In this document: piece after piece, positions 61,636 through 64,000 of the stretch
Layout: every line of letters begins with the position of its first letter
How positions within the stretch are numbered: position 1 is the stretch's first letter
NCBI RefSeq assembly: GCF_042652345.1
Contig: NZ_JBHSJJ010000003.1
Span: 496,001 to 560,000, forward strand
DNA length: 64,000 nt
Direction: 5' to 3'
From: Negadavirga shengliensis
Lineage (GTDB): Bacteria > Bacteroidota > Bacteroidia > Cytophagales > Cyclobacteriaceae
The notes under the pieces: model-generated
Seen by the model: only the letters and a program-made list of their open reading frames with translations
The model's database searches: none
Told to the model about the DNA's origin: nothing
Position numbers and translations under genes: made by a program

Positions 61636-62394
61636 TTGAATTTCCTTAGGTTTTTTATCAATCAATTTTTAATCAACCCGGCATTATGGATATTCGTGCT
61701 GCTGGTGGTGTTGGCAGGACGTGGTTGGAAAAAAGGTGTATGGGGCAAAGCTGTGGCTTTGCTTTCTTTTTTGGTGATACTGGGCCTATTCAGGCCGTTT
61801 TCCGATGCGGTTATCTACCGGATGGAAAGCCGTTATCCTGTATTGGACCTGACCATGACCGGATATCCCCAAAAGGTGCTGGTATTGGGTTCCGGCGGCT
61901 TGCCTGATCCTGATTTGCCCGCTTCCCAGCAGATGAGCAGTGCTTCCCAGGCGAGGGTGCTGGAGGCATATCGGATTTGGAAAACCTTTCCTGAAGTGAC
62001 ATTGGTCATGTCCAGTGCCGGACGGGAAGGTTATGTGTCCCAAGCACAAATTTATGCCAATGCACTTAGGGAGTGGGGTGTGCCTGAAAGTAGTGTGCAA
62101 GTGATCCCTACTCCCTTGACTACCATAGAAGAGGCGAGGGATTTTAAAAGAATGTATCCAGGGGAAGACCGGCTCATCCTGGTCACTTCAGCCTTGCACA
62201 TGCCCAGGGCGATGGAAGTATTCAGGAAGCAGGGTTTGAAACCTGTAGCAGCACCTACTTCTTTTCTTTATAGGCCCCATCCCGGAGGGAGCAGGTATGG
62301 TTATGTGCCGAGTCTGCAGTCGCTAGCCAATTGGCAAAAGGTACTGCATGAGTGGCTGGGCATGGTGCAGCTGGCTTTTCTGGATGAAGTGTAG
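61636..62394 (+). CDS. YdcF/ElyC-family DUF218 membrane protein
   Basis: The 252-residue frame starts at TTG 61636. Two membrane helices (about 12-30 and 37-55) precede a DUF218 domain with VLVLGSGGLPD, SSAGREGYVSQAQIYANAL, TTIEEARDF and LVTSALHMPRAMEVF. ElyC/SanA/YdcF proteins affect envelope polymer synthesis, possibly through the undecaprenyl carrier pool. The position next to a capsule locus fits. Confidence 0.82.
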   Translation: MNFLRFFINQFLINPALWIFVLLVVLAGRGWKKGVWGKAVALLSFLVILGLFRPFSDAVIYRMESRYPVLDLTMTGYPQKVLVLGSGGLPDPDLPASQQMSSASQARVLEAYRIWKTFPEVTLVMSSAGREGYVSQAQIYANALREWGVPESSVQVIPTPLTTIEEARDFKRMYPGEDRLILVTSALHMPRAMEVFRKQGLKPVAAPTSFLYRPHPGGSRYGYVPSLQSLANWQKVLHEWLGMVQLAFLDEV

Positions 62395-62642
62395 GTTTGA
62401 AAGATTGGAAGAGACAGGTTGCGAAAGCGAAATACTTTCCGGTAGAATTTTCGAAAAGTGGAGGAAGGAACTGATTTCTGGGAGTCAGAATGAGAGGAAT
62501 GTTGGAAGCCCTTATTCTCCTTTCAGTTTACCCTTGCTTCCCTCATCTTCCCATTCCCCGCTTCCCGCCTCGGACTCCGGACTCCGGATTTCCCCATTAT
62601 TCTTTATATAAACATTCCAAAATAAATTATTACTTTTAAAGT

Positions 62643-64000
62643 ATGCGGTGTTTTCTACTCCTATTCCTGACGTTATTATCATCAGGTCTGTCAGCACAGA
62701 CAGTTCCTGCGGGGCATCCGGTGCTGGAAGAGGCGCTAAGAAGGAAGCAGTTGGTCGGGGAAATATCCCCTGATGTGTCTTTTGTACAGCGGCCGATAAA
62801 GGTGAATTGGACGGGGGATGGCAAATTCCCCTCTGACTCTTGGGAATCTTTCCGGTTAGGGGTACATGGCACCGATACCATCGTGCAGGAAAAATTTTGG
62901 TGGCAGCCGTTGCCCATTCGTAACTTTTCCCGGTACAGCACAGGCAGACCTTACGGCAATGCCCCGGGCATGATGGTGCCTGCTGTGGGAATGCAGACGC
63001 TGGCGAGCGGTGGAATAGAAGGGAAATACAAGTGGATTTCTGGGTATTTTCAGCCGGAATTGCTTTTGGTGGAAAACCGCAGGTTTCCAGGATATAGGGA
63101 TATTTTTGACCAGAGGGTCAATAGCGCACGTTTTCGGTATTGGAATAACGGGGATCCCAGTGAGCGCCTCGCTCCGGGAAGGTTTGCCAGATTGGGCTGG
63201 GGCAATTCTAAGTTGGCGCTTCGGGCGGGTGCTTTTGAAGCCGGGATTTCTACTGAAAATATTTGGTGGGGACCCGGGCAGTTCCATGCTTTGACGTTCA
63301 GCAATCAGGCCAGGGGTTTCCCTCATGTCAGTCTCAATACCCATAAACCTTTGGAAACCTTTATCGGCAATTTTGAAGCCCAGATGGTAGTAGGCCGTTT
63401 GGCCAATAATTATGCGCCCCCCTCCCAAATAGATGAATTGAACAATGCTTATTTTGAACCATTACCAAGGAGTTCCAGGTACTTGAATGCATTTAATATC
63501 GTGTACTCCCCCAATTTGTTGAGAGGTTTAAGTCTGGGTTTGTCCAGGACCTTTCAACAGTTTAATTCGGAACGGGGGCAAAGTTTCTGGGACTGGTTTC
63601 CGGTCTTTGAGCCCTTCCAGAAATCCAAGCTGTTTGAGGATGGCCATAGTGTGGATTACGATGATAGGGAACAGGACCAACAAGCGACCGTGTATGCCCG
63701 TTATTTTATTGCGAAGGCGAAGATGGAGGTGTATGCAGAATATGGACGCAGGGACCATGCCTATAGTTGGAGGGATTTCGCAATGAATCCGGAGCATTCC
63801 CGGGCGTATATTCTGGGATTCAATAAACTATTTCCCACAACAAATCCGGGAAGATGGTTTCAGATGAGGGGAGAAATGGTGCATGGATCGCAAAGTGCCA
63901 ACACGATGGTCCGATATAGCGGCATCAGTGGCGGTATGAGCTGGCATATGCATGGTCAGGCCAGGGGATTCAGAAATCACGGGGAATATATGGGCATAGG
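62643..64000 (+). CDS. Capsule assembly Wzi family protein, 5' part
   Basis: The frame from ATG 62643 stays open to the window end, about 452 residues, so the gene continues beyond. It starts with a signal peptide (MRCFLLLFLTLLSSGLSAQ). Wzi-family features are FSRYSTGRPYGNAPGM, TENIWWGPGQFHALTFSNQA and RGFPHVSL, followed by beta-strand-rich, barrel-like sequence. Wzi is an outer-membrane protein that helps attach or assemble capsule at the cell surface. It suggests that the polymer of this locus is capsular. In 62395-62642 only a pyrimidine-rich, repeat-like stretch (about 62515-62600) is seen. Confidence 0.88.
   Translation, partial: MRCFLLLFLTLLSSGLSAQTVPAGHPVLEEALRRKQLVGEISPDVSFVQRPIKVNWTGDGKFPSDSWESFRLGVHGTDTIVQEKFWWQPLPIRNFSRYSTGRPYGNAPGMMVPAVGMQTLASGGIEGKYKWISGYFQPELLLVENRRFPGYRDIFDQRVNSARFRYWNNGDPSERLAPGRFARLGWGNSKLALRAGAFEAGISTENIWWGPGQFHALTFSNQARGFPHVSLNTHKPLETFIGNFEAQMVVGRLANNYAPPSQIDELNNAYFEPLPRSSRYLNAFNIVYSPNLLRGLSLGLSRTFQQFNSERGQSFWDWFPVFEPFQKSKLFEDGHSVDYDDREQDQQATVYARYFIAKAKMEVYAEYGRRDHAYSWRDFAMNPEHSRAYILGFNKLFPTTNPGRWFQMRGEMVHGSQSANTMVRYSGISGGMSWHMHGQARGFRNHGEYMGI

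Overview
The window reads as a chromosomal segment of a Bacteroidota bacterium. The best fit is a marine-type Cytophagales such as Cyclobacteriaceae, inferred from gene types only. Supporting signs are the HemJ/SCO/cytochrome c set, small lipoproteins with short SxC lipoboxes, near absence of Shine-Dalgarno sequences, TAnnTTTG-type promoter boxes, ATP-grasp sugar-transfer proteins, a Wzi-type capsule protein and a GxxExxY protein embedded in 99-bp repeats. No rRNA, tRNA, transposase, integrase or CRISPR array was seen.

Region 1 (1-18.9 kb) is mostly housekeeping and membrane genes. It begins with the 3' part of a sensor kinase, a receiver/kinase hybrid, and an ABC ATPase, His-rich FtsX permease and DUF3299-like trio that may handle a metal. 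Then come a class IV aminotransferase, a small lipoprotein, a cytochrome c/SCO/HemJ cluster on the minus strand, meaB, a DUF3298-type lipoprotein, dnaA on the minus strand, a 5'-nucleotidase split into two adjacent genes, a fused MutA-MutB methylmalonyl-CoA mutase, and a DUF389 membrane protein carrying a lipid-kinase-like N-terminal half.

Region 2 (18.9-21.2 kb) is repeat-rich. It holds an array of eleven 86-bp units, partly alternating between two subtypes, one of which contains a regular G3N4 four-tract (quadruplex-type) motif. An OsmC gene and a hairpin-rich dispersed element follow. Degenerate arrays of the same 86-87-bp unit recur at 28.7 and 32.2 kb, next to and between the sulfate-activation genes.

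Region 3 (21.2-64 kb) is a large exopolysaccharide/capsule locus, nearly all on the plus strand. It starts with a possible beta-helix protein, a Wza-type export lipoprotein and a Wzc-type tyrosine kinase. A nucleotide-sugar dehydrogenase follows, then cysC-cysD-cysN-cysQ, which make PAPS and remove PAP, and sulfotransferases (two intact, one truncated). Next are an ABC exporter, a Wzx flippase, a nitroreductase-like protein, a pyruvyl transferase, five glycosyltransferases, an EpsG/Wzy-like polymerase and two polysaccharide-deacetylase-like paralogues. Four sugar-transfer ATP-grasp proteins, one frameshifted cyanophycin-synthetase-like ATP-grasp, one CarB-like ATP-grasp, an asparagine-synthetase-like protein, the initiating sugar phosphotransferase, a YdcF/DUF218 protein and a Wzi protein cut by the window end complete it. 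No cysH or sulfite reductase is visible, so the PAPS is probably used to sulfate the polymer. The ATP-grasp and Asn-synthetase-like genes suggest amide-linked decoration as well.

The locus shows clear signs of recombination. A roughly 285-bp direct repeat (3' end of cysQ plus a REP-like tail) brackets 33.3-36.7 kb, and its second copy truncates a sulfotransferase at a 13-bp microhomology. Two 99-bp repeat blocks flank a GxxExxY nuclease-like gene whose last codons lie inside a repeat unit.
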